In this document: positions 26,163 to 36,065 of the stretch, one piece after another | Position numbering within the stretch: position 1 is the first letter of the stretch | How the letters are laid out: every line of letters starts with the position of its first letter | Origin: JAGQZY01 sp964588335 | GTDB lineage: Bacteria; Bdellovibrionota; Bdellovibrionia; Bdellovibrionales; JAGQZY01 | Assembly (NCBI GenBank): GCA_964588335.1 | Contig: CAZPOV010000005.1 | Span: 130,331 to 194,330 of the forward strand | DNA length: 64,000 nt | Direction: 5' to 3' | The notes under the pieces: generated by a model | What the model was told of the DNA's origin: nothing | Seen by the model: the letters and a program-made list of their open reading frames with translations, nothing else | The model's database searches: none | Translations under genes and position numbers: made by a program

Positions 26163-26783
26163 ATGACGAAGACTTCCTTCCTGTTATTTCTTATCTTAGC
26201 CTGTCTTCCAAACGGCGTCCTGGCAGAGGAGACCGGTAAATCTGCTGCCATGAAGTATTTCACCAAAAAATCAAAACGACAGGTGGTCACCCGAACACCG
26301 GCAGGGACTGGCGGCTCTGGGGCTCTGGTGGGTGATCAAATTCTGGCTATCGCTGTCGGCAGTCTGGTGAACACCCAATCCTACAATTGGGCGGAAAAGT
26401 CGACACCGGGATGGAATGTCGAGGCCTTTTACCAAAGGGCCGGCACGGGCTATTTCGGCCAGGGCTACCATTTGGATCTGCAAAAGTTCGCCACTGGAAA
26501 TGAAGAGCTTACAAAGCTTTCGTTTCTTTTTAGCCTGACCTTTCCTCGGCGATTAAGCTTTCCGGTGTATATCGGGGTGGCGGCCGGGCCAGGATACTTT
26601 TTAAAGCAAAAAGAGAACGAATCTCACTTTGCTTTTGATTACAAAGGCTATGTCGGCTTGAGGTTGAATCAGGTGCACAGCCAGTATTTCGTACAAAGTG
26701 GTGTTAAAAACCATGTTCATGTGCTAAGTGACGGGCAGTTCATAGGATGGTTTGTTTCCTCAGGAGTGGCCTACACGTTTTGA
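26163..26783 (+). CDS. Putative small outer-membrane beta-barrel protein
   Basis: A 206-residue exported protein of unknown function: signal peptide (cleavage ~21, VLA-EE), a polar linker, then alternating hydrophobic/polar segments (LSFLFSLTF, FPVYIGVAAGPGYFL, YKGYVGLRLN, GWFVSSGVAYTF) ending in Phe, the usual C-terminal mark of an outer-membrane barrel. Too short for a porin; eight strands are plausible. Its ATG lies exactly 7 nt after TAAAAT (26151-26156; weak -35 TGTCAA, 16-nt spacer), so it may be leaderless. Its stop overlaps the TTG start of the following methyltransferase by 4 bp. Confidence 0.6.
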   Translation: MTKTSFLLFLILACLPNGVLAEETGKSAAMKYFTKKSKRQVVTRTPAGTGGSGALVGDQILAIAVGSLVNTQSYNWAEKSTPGWNVEAFYQRAGTGYFGQGYHLDLQKFATGNEELTKLSFLFSLTFPRRLSFPVYIGVAAGPGYFLKQKENESHFAFDYKGYVGLRLNQVHSQYFVQSGVKNHVHVLSDGQFIGWFVSSGVAYTF

Positions 26784-27970
26784 AATACCACAGACATTTG
26801 CTACAAAGTTGTACTGACGCCTTAGGTGCGATCTTTTATGAAGATCGTTACGCTGATAAGTGTATTGAATACTACCTTAGAAATAATAAAAAGTGGGGTG
26901 GGCGCGACCGGCGTTTTTTTGCCGAAACGGTGTATGATTGTGTACGTTGGTGGAGTAAGGATTGGGCCATTATAGGACAGAAACCGACGCGGCCCGATTT
27001 AGCCTTTCTCAGTGTCAGTTTTTGGCGTCGAGGTATGCCGCTCCCTGAATTTCAAGAGTTTGAAAACGTTTCCTATATGGATTTTGCTAAAAAGGCCGTC
27101 ACTCTGACTGAGCCTCATGTTCAGCAGGCCTTTCCGCGTTGGCTTTATAAAAAAGTGCATGGGGAGTTGGGAGATTTTTGGCATGAGGTGGCTCCGTATT
27201 TCAATGTCACCAACCAACTTGTGATTCGAGCCAACACCCAGAAGATTTCTCGCGATCAGCTTATTAAAAAGTTAGCCGAACAAGACATCCAGGGAGAGCC
27301 TCTACTGGGAACCGATGCCGGTATTATTATATCGGAGCGAACCAACATTTTTCGCTTAGAATTTTTTCGAAAGGGATTTTTCGAGGTGCAGGACGGTGCC
27401 AGCCAACAGGTGGCGCCTTATATGCAGATTGAACCCGGTCAACGGGTGATCGATGCCTGTGCGGGTGCCGGGGGAAAAACTTTGCACATTGCTGATTTAA
27501 TGCAAAATAAAGGGAAAATTGTCAGTCTTGATATTCATCAATGGAAATTGGATCAGCTGAAGTTACGGGCGCGCCGAAACAGTTATTCGAATATCGAGAT
27601 GAAGGCGATCGAAGGTTCGAAAACCATTAAGAGGTTAAAGGGAACAGCTGACAGGCTTCTTTTAGACGTGCCTTGCACGGGTTTAGGTGTTCTTCGCCGC
27701 AATCCCGATACCAAATGGAAGCTGACCGATCAGTCCATCAGTGAAGTGATTGAGTTGCAACAACAGTTACTGCAAGACTACAGCCCCATGGTGAAATCGG
27801 GCGGACTCATGTTGTATTCCACTTGCAGCGTCTTACCGTCAGAAAACCAAGGGCAAATTCAAGGTTTCTTGAAAGACCATTCCGATTTCTCACTTTTGAA
27901 ACAACGTTTTTTATACCCAACGCGTCCAGGGTTTGATGGTTTTTATATGGCGTTGTTAAAGAAAAATTAA
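26780..27970 (+). CDS. RsmB/NOP2-family RNA (cytosine-5) methyltransferase
   Basis: A ~396-residue SAM-dependent RNA m5C methyltransferase. The C-terminal half has the Rossmann SAM site DACAGAGGKTLHIADLM, motif IV DVPCTGLGVLRRNPDTKW and motif VI YSTCSVLPSEN; the two cysteines (PC and TC) are the release and catalytic residues. The N-terminal half looks like a NusB-like helical domain plus an RNA-binding region, as in RsmB. 16S rRNA C967 is the RsmB target in E. coli; other NOP2-family targets are possible. Start chosen as TTG 26780 (AGGAG 13 nt upstream, 4-bp overlap with the previous gene); an in-frame ATG at 26747 is an alternative. Convergent with tamA, overlapping 4 bp. Confidence 0.85.
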   Translation: MKYHRHLLQSCTDALGAIFYEDRYADKCIEYYLRNNKKWGGRDRRFFAETVYDCVRWWSKDWAIIGQKPTRPDLAFLSVSFWRRGMPLPEFQEFENVSYMDFAKKAVTLTEPHVQQAFPRWLYKKVHGELGDFWHEVAPYFNVTNQLVIRANTQKISRDQLIKKLAEQDIQGEPLLGTDAGIIISERTNIFRLEFFRKGFFEVQDGASQQVAPYMQIEPGQRVIDACAGAGGKTLHIADLMQNKGKIVSLDIHQWKLDQLKLRARRNSYSNIEMKAIEGSKTIKRLKGTADRLLLDVPCTGLGVLRRNPDTKWKLTDQSISEVIELQQQLLQDYSPMVKSGGLMLYSTCSVLPSENQGQIQGFLKDHSDFSLLKQRFLYPTRPGFDGFYMALLKKN

Positions 27971-30912
27971 AAAGTTCCAATCGCTAGGTGGACGGCAATA
28001 TCGGATTCTTTATCGTAATAGGTCCCGCCCAGTTTGCGGTCCAACTTATATCCCAATTGAATCACGAAGGCGCCCACTGGTGTGTCGTAACTAAAGCCGA
28101 ATCCCACGGAATCTCGATAAGGGTCTTCCAAACTGAATTCACCTAAAATGACGGCGCCGCCGTCATAGAACACCAAGCCGCCAAAGTTTCCAGAAATAGG
28201 AAATCGAAGTTCCGATTTGAATAGGACAAAGGCCGAATCGTCACGGGTAAAGATATCATCGAATCGACATTGGCTGGTCTGTTGATCGGGAGTGATCAGA
28301 CCTTGTTTGATACAAAGCTCTCGCTGCCCTGGCACTGTTTCGGTGGTACCAATTGAAAAGCCTCGGATCGTTGAACTTCCTCCGAGGAAGAACGATCGCA
28401 CGGGCGGGACTCCGGAGTCGTCACGACTACTGATATTGCGAAGATATCCACCTCTTAATGAGTTGGTCCACACCCATCTCTTGCTTTTGGTGAGAGGGGT
28501 GTAGTGAGTGGTCGAGAATGTGGTTCGGTAATAATTGATCTCGCTACGAGCATCGCGACGCAAACCGGTCACCGGATCACGACCATCGACATTGGGGTTG
28601 TCTCGTGAGCTACCGATAATAGGATCCGAGTATTCAAAATCAATTCGGGTGATGGTTCCATCGGTGGGTAAGAACTGATCATTGCGATAATCAATTTCTA
28701 GCAATGGGCCTGTGGTTCCGATGTTCTGAACTACGATTTCATCGGATTGCTGATTACTATCACTGGCGAAAAACGATTCTTGATTAACGAAGCCCCAGAC
28801 GTTGTAGGTGAAACGCCAATGTTTATTAAATTCTTTTTCCGTTGAGAATCTGAGCTCATTGGAAGACCGAATAATCGGTTGGCCAAAGTTGAAAGAGTAC
28901 AGGGCTTGTTCGCGCACCAGTGATACACGACCTCGTAGACGATCTTCAGTTAAATAGGGTTCATAGTAAGCAAGAGCGACTCGGTTTTGGACATAGTAAA
29001 CTTGATCCTCGTAGCGCAGATCGACGCGAGCACTCACACCGCGCGCCTTGCCGCCAAGATTGTTATAGAGTGCGCCGACATAGCCACGGCTAGCCAAACG
29101 ACCTTCGTTTAGAATACCCACTCCGGACGAAAACAGGCCGGGCTTCCTCTCTTCAACATCGACAACGATGGTTCGGTTGCCATCTGGAGATCCTTGCTCA
29201 AGAGAGCGAATGTCGACTTTACCAAATATACCGGTTCTTTCCAGGCGATCTAAGGAGTTGGTCAAACGTTCCAAGGTGAGCAAGTCTCCGGCTTTAAAAT
29301 CAAGCTCACGGATAACAACATACTGCTTTGTCTTTTGGGTGCCATTGACTCGAATCGATTTGACTTTGATTTTGGGTCCTTCACTGACCTGATAGACCAA
29401 GTCGGCGTAGGGCTGGCCTTTTTTATATTGGATCACTGTTGCATTGCGATTCTTTATTTGAAATTCAAGATAGCCTTTGGTGCGATAAAAATTCTCTAAT
29501 CGATCAAAGCTCTCTTCAACGTCTGCGATGTTCAGCGGCTTATTGGCTTCAATTTTCACGGTTTCCTTAAGCTCAATATTGCTGAAGGACTTTGACCCTC
29601 GAAATAGAATCTGACGAACGTAGGTTAAAATTCCCTCGTCAATTTGAATAGTGATTCGAGCCGTATCTTGATCAGTGATTTCAGCATTCACGGACAGCAG
29701 TTCGGCGACCAAATGCCCTTGTCTTTTAAGATGAACCACCATAGCTTCAGCGGCGTGTTCAATGTCTTTTTTTACATAGTAAACCGAGTGCGCTTCTTTT
29801 GCTAAAAACTCGTTAAAAAGATCGACGTAGTAAGACTTTTTTCTGGAGATTTTACCGACGACCTCGACGTCGCCAATACGAATGCGCGGGCCTTCATCTA
29901 TCTTAAATATAAAGACTCTTTTCTGGGACTCCTCGAAATATCTTTCCGAACTTTTAACTTCAATCTTGGGGAAGCCGTTTTCTAAATAAGTTTCCAAAAC
30001 GGCCTCCTCAATTTCAGAGCTGGAATCACTAAGGTAGAGAAACTTACTACCAATTCCACTTTGCTTGAGCAGATCAAAATGCGAAAAGAACTCATTGCCA
30101 TGAAAAACAAACTCGTACTGAACGGCATTTGTGATTGTGAATTTTAACTTCACGCGGGTTTTGTTTTGATTGAAAATGGTCGCCGTGTTTTGAATTTTAG
30201 CTGTAAGAAATCGATTTTCTAGGAGAAGTTCATTCAGTCTCTTCTCGATAACACTGGTGGTTTCTTTCTGGTAGCTGGTATTTTTAAACTGCGGAATGAG
30301 CTCTTTGACTAACTTGTTTAGGTATCTATTTTTTGAGAAAACTTGGACGTCTTCAATAATACAGTAGTCTGACTCATTGATGTCTATTTTTAAAGTTAAG
30401 CCGTCTTCAGTGAGGTTTTTTGAATAGTCCAAGTTAAAGTTGAAGAAGCCAGAGCTTTGATAAAGTTTTTTAATTTTATCGATAGCCTGCACAATTTCGA
30501 TATTGCTTAATACCTGACCGGTCTTGATACCCATAGTTTCAATTAACTCTTGTTTGTTGTAAGAAGCGTTGCCGGTGATTTCAATCTTCTTAAGTTTTAT
30601 CGACTGCTGAGCCCGAATGACCACCAGTCCGGGTCCAACTTGCTCGGCATAGACGACTTGAAAAAGACCGTCTTGCGAGATCTCCCGAATGATAGCATCC
30701 AAATCGGACAACGATAGGTCTTTGTTTTTGTAGGTTTGAGTCAGTCTTTCAATAATGGGAATTCCGGAGTTTTTCAACCGATATTGAGCCAACAAACTTT
30801 GTGAAAATAAAACAACGCAAACGATACAAAGGAGGTGTTTTAGAATAAATCGAATTCCACAATTCTGTAAAAAGATCTTTCTGCAATGCGGAATAATTCC
30901 TAGCCAACTCAT
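27967..30912 (-). CDS. tamA: BamA/TamA-family outer-membrane assembly protein with an enlarged POTRA array
   Basis: A 981-residue Omp85 protein: signal peptide (~1-44, ..SLLAQ), a periplasmic region of about six to seven POTRA repeats (each ~75-90 residues, pattern hydrophobic-xV.G......EL.......G..L......DRL...Y...GY), then a 16-strand barrel from ~590 to the terminal Phe. FFLGGSSTIRGFSIGTTE carries the RGF motif of the lid loop. Canonical TamA has three POTRAs and BamA five. Its partner tamB lies directly upstream, so TamA is favoured; BamA-like is the alternative. ATG 30912 overlaps the tamB stop by 1 bp (TGATG). Confidence 0.82.
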   Translation of the reverse strand: MSWLGIIPHCRKIFLQNCGIRFILKHLLCIVCVVLFSQSLLAQYRLKNSGIPIIERLTQTYKNKDLSLSDLDAIIREISQDGLFQVVYAEQVGPGLVVIRAQQSIKLKKIEITGNASYNKQELIETMGIKTGQVLSNIEIVQAIDKIKKLYQSSGFFNFNLDYSKNLTEDGLTLKIDINESDYCIIEDVQVFSKNRYLNKLVKELIPQFKNTSYQKETTSVIEKRLNELLLENRFLTAKIQNTATIFNQNKTRVKLKFTITNAVQYEFVFHGNEFFSHFDLLKQSGIGSKFLYLSDSSSEIEEAVLETYLENGFPKIEVKSSERYFEESQKRVFIFKIDEGPRIRIGDVEVVGKISRKKSYYVDLFNEFLAKEAHSVYYVKKDIEHAAEAMVVHLKRQGHLVAELLSVNAEITDQDTARITIQIDEGILTYVRQILFRGSKSFSNIELKETVKIEANKPLNIADVEESFDRLENFYRTKGYLEFQIKNRNATVIQYKKGQPYADLVYQVSEGPKIKVKSIRVNGTQKTKQYVVIRELDFKAGDLLTLERLTNSLDRLERTGIFGKVDIRSLEQGSPDGNRTIVVDVEERKPGLFSSGVGILNEGRLASRGYVGALYNNLGGKARGVSARVDLRYEDQVYYVQNRVALAYYEPYLTEDRLRGRVSLVREQALYSFNFGQPIIRSSNELRFSTEKEFNKHWRFTYNVWGFVNQESFFASDSNQQSDEIVVQNIGTTGPLLEIDYRNDQFLPTDGTITRIDFEYSDPIIGSSRDNPNVDGRDPVTGLRRDARSEINYYRTTFSTTHYTPLTKSKRWVWTNSLRGGYLRNISSRDDSGVPPVRSFFLGGSSTIRGFSIGTTETVPGQRELCIKQGLITPDQQTSQCRFDDIFTRDDSAFVLFKSELRFPISGNFGGLVFYDGGAVILGEFSLEDPYRDSVGFGFSYDTPVGAFVIQLGYKLDRKLGGTYYDKESDIAVHLAIGTF

Positions 30913-33900
30913 CAATCAAACTCCACACGATATTCTAAATCAACACCAAAGGGGTTTGATTGTCTCACGTTACTGTTGCTATTGATATTGTTGGTGTCAT
31001 CAGGGCGGTTGGTAATTCGAAAAATCGTCGACAGATCGTTATTCAACTCATAGGTGACACGCCCCTCTTGCTGGTTGGTGTTACCGGTGGTGGCTGACAC
31101 TGAAACCTGCAGCTTTTTACTGACTTTGCGGCGTAGGGTCACTTTCGGAACGGCGGCGTTGTTTTGGTCATCAAACGAAGATGAGAATTGGACATCAACG
31201 TCGTATCTTTCTTTGAGTTCTTTCCCGAGTGGGTTATTGCTCAGGAGAGACGTGCCGACCTCAAAGCCCTGGGCTTCACCGTTGTTGACGCCGGTTCCGT
31301 TATTATTGTTAACGCCTGTGGCATTGTTATTCTGATTGAACTGATCGGGGAGAGTACCAAGAGCCAACATCGAAACAATTTGGGATTCAGGAAGAGGCGG
31401 TTGGCTGGACCAATTCAATACTGGCTTGGAAGCCCGTCCTTGCAGAAACAATTCAATGTCATAACCTTGCATTCGAGTCTGGGAGCGTAGAGAAAGTTTT
31501 GGGTTTATAGGAGTTTGGCCTTCAAATACGAAACTTGAAGACGTCACTTCAAACTCTTGATCACGGAAGCGAATAATCGCATTTTCGTCAAAGTGGGCTT
31601 CGCCCTTTATTCTTGGAGCATCAATTTTGTCAAAAACCTTGATGTCGCCAAGAATATAGCCTTCAACCAAGTTATTACGAACTTCCACTGGATTTTTAGT
31701 GTGGATATCCAGGTTGAGAATAAGCGGTGAAGTAATTTCTTTTTTCAAGAGCTCTTCAAGTAAGTCGGTGGACTCGCCACTGCCTCCTTGATCGAAATTG
31801 CTATCGATCAGGCCTTCCAGAACATTGTATTCTCCTGCGAGAAGAAAAGGCGGTTTACTACCAGAAAGACTAATCGTGCCATTTCCAGAGGTTCGGAATC
31901 CATCCGGAAAATTGATGGTGACATTTTCCATGCTGGTATTTACGAAAAGATCGAACTCGCCGTCTCCGGGAAATTTAACTTCCCCATTGCCAATAACATT
32001 GCCGCCAGCCAGTTCTCCTGAAATTGAATTGATTAAGACCCTGTTCTGGTTGAAAAGAATGTCGGCCGAAAGATTTTCAAACGCATGAGGAAAGCCTGGA
32101 AACTTTAAAAAGCTGTCTGTTGTGTAACTCGAGCCGATCAATTTAAAATCTGAATGATTCAAACTGAGCTCAAGACGAACGGTGCTGTAGCCATCGACCT
32201 TTTCAATAAACGGAGCGAATATTTTAAAGAAAGCAATGTTGATTCTGGAGTTGATGATGAATTTCGTTCTAAATTTCTCGGTGTAGGCTTGATTGACTTT
32301 GATGTGTTGCCGATTCCCGATAAAACTAATTTCATTTAAAAATAACTGACCGTTTTTAAGCTCGATATTTGTCGGAATGGTGGTTTCCATCTTGTTGGAT
32401 TTGTATTCAAATTTAACATTTCGTATCGTCGATGAAAACTCAGAGTTCCAAAAATTTTTGGTATCAAATTTACCCGACAGTTCACCTGAGGTATGGATCA
32501 TATAACTGCGAGTCGCCTCCTCAGAAACCACATACCCGAGCAAGGGAGCGACATCAAATTCCTTAGCATCCAGGTTGATAAAAATGGATTCGAATGAAGA
32601 CTCTGGAAAAAGAACCAGAAGCTCTAGATTCTCCGGTATGTTGAATTGTAGATTGGTTTGTTTGTTTGAGTTGTCGTAACTGAAAATGGCGTCGTCATAC
32701 TTCTTTTTATTGAAAATTAAATTGGTTATTTCTGCGGATGTTTTGATTGTCGGATTGCCAAGATTGCCTAAGATCTCTCCCTTGGCAGAGAATTCACCAG
32801 AAATAGGTACGTTGTACTCTTTGAGACGTGAAGACAGTTGTAAAAAGCCCTGGTTGACAACAAAAGACAGTTGGCTCTCTAATTCAGTATCAAGAGTTCC
32901 GCGCAATAAAAACTCGGTTTTCTCTTTTTGCAATTTCCCTTCCTGAATGATGATGATCCCATCGACGGCTTGGGCTTGGACACGAGCTTCATTATAATCT
33001 TCTCCGAAGGCCTTACCTTTGAAGAGTCGGGCATCCAATTTAAAATTAAGCTGCGAGATTTCAAAAGGGGTGTCGAGTTGAATCCGGCCAGATCCAGATC
33101 CTAGAAATCGATCTTGCAGGTCAACTTTTTTAAGAATGGCTTGCTGAATATCAGCCATTCGAAAAAATGGCAGTTGAATGTCGCCAACGATTTTTTCTTT
33201 GATAAGATCGACTGTTAATGATCCCTTGTAACGAGTTGACTCAAGACTGCCCTCTAAAGGGTTAAAATAGAGACTTCCAGATTTGTAGTTAAGAGTCGAT
33301 TTCATGTTACCAAAAAAATAATTTTCAAATTCAAAATTTTCGGCTTCAATCTCCATTCCAAATACAGCCGAACGGCTATCACCTGTGGTTGAGCCCTGAG
33401 TTTTGGCAATACCCAAAAACTTTAGATCAGCAATCGGGCCAATTTCAGAAAAGTCGAGATGATCACTTTTATATTTGATATCAAAGCCTTTTTTGAAGTC
33501 GATGGTTCCAGATGATTCGCCATGGGTTTCTTGAAGTTTTGCTTTGGCCTTGTAAGAAATGGCCTTTTCAGTGATCATCATGGTTCCGGCGATATCAATT
33601 TTTTTTGCGGTGACAATATTTTTGCTGCGACCTTTATTTTGAATTTTGAGATCCCTGACTGTCAGGGCGCCCGGGCATTGGATATCTAAGGTCTTTTCAT
33701 AAGATCCGTTGCACTTCAGTTGACCTCCGACTTTCAGCCATACTGGAATGTCAGCGATAGTCGATTCTTTTAAGAAACTATGCAACTGTGCATTTTTGAC
33801 GTTGAGGTCGGCTGAAATTGTGGTTTTGTCGCCAATATTAACTTTAGCGTTGGAAATCACAACTTTGTTAGATCCGGCGAGGTTCGCTGTAATCGAATCG

Positions 33901-34910
33901 ATAACGATATTTTTCTTATTAGGGGCACGGGCCTTGATATTAAAATCACCAATTTTGACTTTACCAACTTGCATGTTGGCAAAGTCTCCATCGACCTTGG
34001 CTGCCACACCGTTTTTTATATTTTTTTGTACAAGTGTGATGTCAGACTTGATCTCTCCCATTATATCGTCAAAGTAGGAGTTTTTGTGAACAACATTGCT
34101 CCATTCTTTGAGGTCTTCAAAGTTGGAGTTGATTCGGGTGTTAACATTCATTTCGGTGATATTGGTGGGAAGACTGTCGTAAATGAGGTTACCGGAGGCT
34201 AAAAAGAAGGAGGTGTCTTTCACAACCTTGATTTTTGATAAAGAAATCGTATTTCGGGTTATCATTACCTGAAAGTCAGTGAGGAAATTAAGTGACTCCC
34301 CTCCAGAAATCGTTCGCACGCCAAAGTTCGGGTCTTTGACTGTCAGCATAAGACTGCTTTTTTCGTTAAAAGCTTTTATAAATAGATCGTCAGCAGAGAT
34401 TTTAAGGTCGTTCCCATAATTCAAATTGAGTTTTATATTTTTCACGACCAATTGAGATAGGATGAGCTTTTTTAGGATCTGATCAAGGTCAAATTGGATG
34501 TCTTCCTCTAAAGTACTTTCTTGCGAGGTCTTTTTGATATTCATATCAATTTCAGAGCCTTCAATACTCAGCAGGCTAAACCAGTATTTACCGATGAGCA
34601 CGTCCAGTAAGCTGGGTCGAAGGGCGATTTTTTTAATTTTGGGTAACTTATTGAATGCGACTGGGCTTGCAAATTGGTTGAGTTTCGTTAAATCAGTAAT
34701 CTCAGCGTCATAGGCTTCAATCTGCAAGGGAATAATTGAAATTTGAACCCGATCAAATTCAATCGCAAAAGGCAGGTGGTTTTTTGCGTAGTTTTCCGCC
34801 CTTCGTTGAATAAATCTTTCCAGCTTTGGCTTTTCCCAAATGTAAAGATAAAGAAAGCCACTGGCTAAAAGGGCGAGTAAAGAATAAAGAAAAATTCTTT
34901 TCTTACTCAA
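30912..34910 (-). CDS. tamB: TamB-like (DUF490) translocation and assembly protein
   Basis: A 1332-residue AsmA/TamB-type protein: an N-terminal signal-anchor helix (~8-24), a very long stretch of short repeating beta segments (predicted hydrophobic groove, VPS13-like), and a C-terminal DUF490 domain (ALGTLPDQ.., VTLRRKVSKKLQVSVSATTGN, ending DLEYRVEFD). TamB-like proteins bridge the inner and outer membranes and act with TamA in outer-membrane protein insertion and phospholipid transport. TTG start 34910 with GAGGAT just upstream; the gene overlaps the preceding TPR gene by 8 bp. Asn-rich segments (~1190-1215 and near the C-terminus) interrupt the DUF490 domain and are probably disordered. 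Confidence 0.85.
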   Translation of the reverse strand: MSKKRIFLYSLLALLASGFLYLYIWEKPKLERFIQRRAENYAKNHLPFAIEFDRVQISIIPLQIEAYDAEITDLTKLNQFASPVAFNKLPKIKKIALRPSLLDVLIGKYWFSLLSIEGSEIDMNIKKTSQESTLEEDIQFDLDQILKKLILSQLVVKNIKLNLNYGNDLKISADDLFIKAFNEKSSLMLTVKDPNFGVRTISGGESLNFLTDFQVMITRNTISLSKIKVVKDTSFFLASGNLIYDSLPTNITEMNVNTRINSNFEDLKEWSNVVHKNSYFDDIMGEIKSDITLVQKNIKNGVAAKVDGDFANMQVGKVKIGDFNIKARAPNKKNIVIDSITANLAGSNKVVISNAKVNIGDKTTISADLNVKNAQLHSFLKESTIADIPVWLKVGGQLKCNGSYEKTLDIQCPGALTVRDLKIQNKGRSKNIVTAKKIDIAGTMMITEKAISYKAKAKLQETHGESSGTIDFKKGFDIKYKSDHLDFSEIGPIADLKFLGIAKTQGSTTGDSRSAVFGMEIEAENFEFENYFFGNMKSTLNYKSGSLYFNPLEGSLESTRYKGSLTVDLIKEKIVGDIQLPFFRMADIQQAILKKVDLQDRFLGSGSGRIQLDTPFEISQLNFKLDARLFKGKAFGEDYNEARVQAQAVDGIIIIQEGKLQKEKTEFLLRGTLDTELESQLSFVVNQGFLQLSSRLKEYNVPISGEFSAKGEILGNLGNPTIKTSAEITNLIFNKKKYDDAIFSYDNSNKQTNLQFNIPENLELLVLFPESSFESIFINLDAKEFDVAPLLGYVVSEEATRSYMIHTSGELSGKFDTKNFWNSEFSSTIRNVKFEYKSNKMETTIPTNIELKNGQLFLNEISFIGNRQHIKVNQAYTEKFRTKFIINSRINIAFFKIFAPFIEKVDGYSTVRLELSLNHSDFKLIGSSYTTDSFLKFPGFPHAFENLSADILFNQNRVLINSISGELAGGNVIGNGEVKFPGDGEFDLFVNTSMENVTINFPDGFRTSGNGTISLSGSKPPFLLAGEYNVLEGLIDSNFDQGGSGESTDLLEELLKKEITSPLILNLDIHTKNPVEVRNNLVEGYILGDIKVFDKIDAPRIKGEAHFDENAIIRFRDQEFEVTSSSFVFEGQTPINPKLSLRSQTRMQGYDIELFLQGRASKPVLNWSSQPPLPESQIVSMLALGTLPDQFNQNNNATGVNNNNGTGVNNGEAQGFEVGTSLLSNNPLGKELKERYDVDVQFSSSFDDQNNAAVPKVTLRRKVSKKLQVSVSATTGNTNQQEGRVTYELNNDLSTIFRITNRPDDTNNINSNSNVRQSNPFGVDLEYRVEFD

Positions 34911-35931
34911 AACTATCCTCTTTCCATTGTGCTAAAGTTTCAGAGGCCGACTTAAAATTAGGGCGCATTGAAGCAATCTGGCCCATTAAATCAATGGCTT
35001 TTTGCTTTTCTCCCAATTCCCAGTAGGCCACAGATTCGGCGTAGGAGATTGAAAAAAGAGCGTCCGGATACTGGGCATATTTCTTTTTAAGAACCTGGCA
35101 GTGATCAAGCAGCGACACAAATTGCTTCCCTGAAAATAGGTAGTCAAGTAGCTGCCAGTCTTTTTTTTCTTCCTCTTCAGTTTGATAAATGAAATCAATG
35201 GCTTTGTTGTATTCCCCCATTGAACGAAAGAAATAAGCAAGGTCCCCAGTTCGAACATTTTTAGAATTGATAAACTGGTCAGCCTGTGTGGAAAGTGTTG
35301 CAAGAAGTGTTTTTTCTTCCTCGGAGAGATGCTCCGGATTCTTGCTTTTTAAAGGTTGGCGATGTTTGTTGATTTTGGAAAGAACCTTGGTGGCATATTG
35401 TTTCTCTTGGTCGGTAATCAAGCGGGCAACATTGAACTCGTTGGGAGAGATTTTCTTCAATTCGTTCATGTAATGCATATGTTGTTCAGTGAGTCTTTCG
35501 GACTGGGCGATTCGTGCCGATGCAATCAGTTCTTGTTTGGTTCGGAGCACCTTCTGTAAAAACCTTTGGCGGTCTTTGACTTTAAGATCGGTGATTAAGT
35601 CTGTCATTGTGGTTGGTCGGCGCGATAGCATTTTTTGTTTTTTAAAATTTTCAACAATTTCTTGAAAAAGGTCGTCGGCGACTGTCACTCGCGCGTATGT
35701 CAAAATACTTAATGCTTTAATCCAAGGTATCTCAAGGATTTGACTTTGCAAGTCGACAGCAAAGAGATACAGGAAAAGTTTGTGTTGTCGGCCGTGGAAA
35801 AGAAAATTGTAAATTTCTGTTTTCTCTTCGGGGTAAATATCGATCCACTCGGTTCGCAATTGGGCGCGGAGGGCTTTCTCATCATGGTCTTTGAGAAAGG
35901 TTTTAATAGCTTGTTTCCAAACACTCGACAA
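34903..35931 (-). CDS. TPR-like helical protein of unknown function
   Basis: A 342-residue, almost entirely helical protein without signal peptide or TM. The C-terminal third (~215-335) has tetratricopeptide-like repeats (GDLAYFFRSMGEYNKAIDFIYQTEEE; DALFSISYAESVAYWELGEKQKAIDLMGQIASMRPNFKSA). The central part is highly charged and may be coiled coil. Start TTG 35931 is supported by GAGGT 7 nt upstream. It is the first gene of the unit TPR-tamB-tamA; the position suggests a role with envelope assembly, but nothing in the sequence proves it. The 134 bp upstream, towards efp, contain no gene or clear promoter. Confidence 0.7.
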   Translation of the reverse strand: MSSVWKQAIKTFLKDHDEKALRAQLRTEWIDIYPEEKTEIYNFLFHGRQHKLFLYLFAVDLQSQILEIPWIKALSILTYARVTVADDLFQEIVENFKKQKMLSRRPTTMTDLITDLKVKDRQRFLQKVLRTKQELIASARIAQSERLTEQHMHYMNELKKISPNEFNVARLITDQEKQYATKVLSKINKHRQPLKSKNPEHLSEEEKTLLATLSTQADQFINSKNVRTGDLAYFFRSMGEYNKAIDFIYQTEEEEKKDWQLLDYLFSGKQFVSLLDHCQVLKKKYAQYPDALFSISYAESVAYWELGEKQKAIDLMGQIASMRPNFKSASETLAQWKEDSFE

Positions 35932-36065
35932 AGTTGTACCTCAGGTTGCAGATCCCGTATGGGGCTATCTATATTATTGAAGGAAAAGCGCTGGTTGTCT
36001 GCTAATGCGCGTCAATGTGGGCTTTGGTCACTCTGTTAAAAGTCTTAAGCCCTTTTGGCAGGCCG

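Noticed and set aside
35932..36065. Possible tRNA or small RNA between efp and the TPR gene
   Set aside because: No cloverleaf, no CCA end and no terminator could be recognised on either strand.
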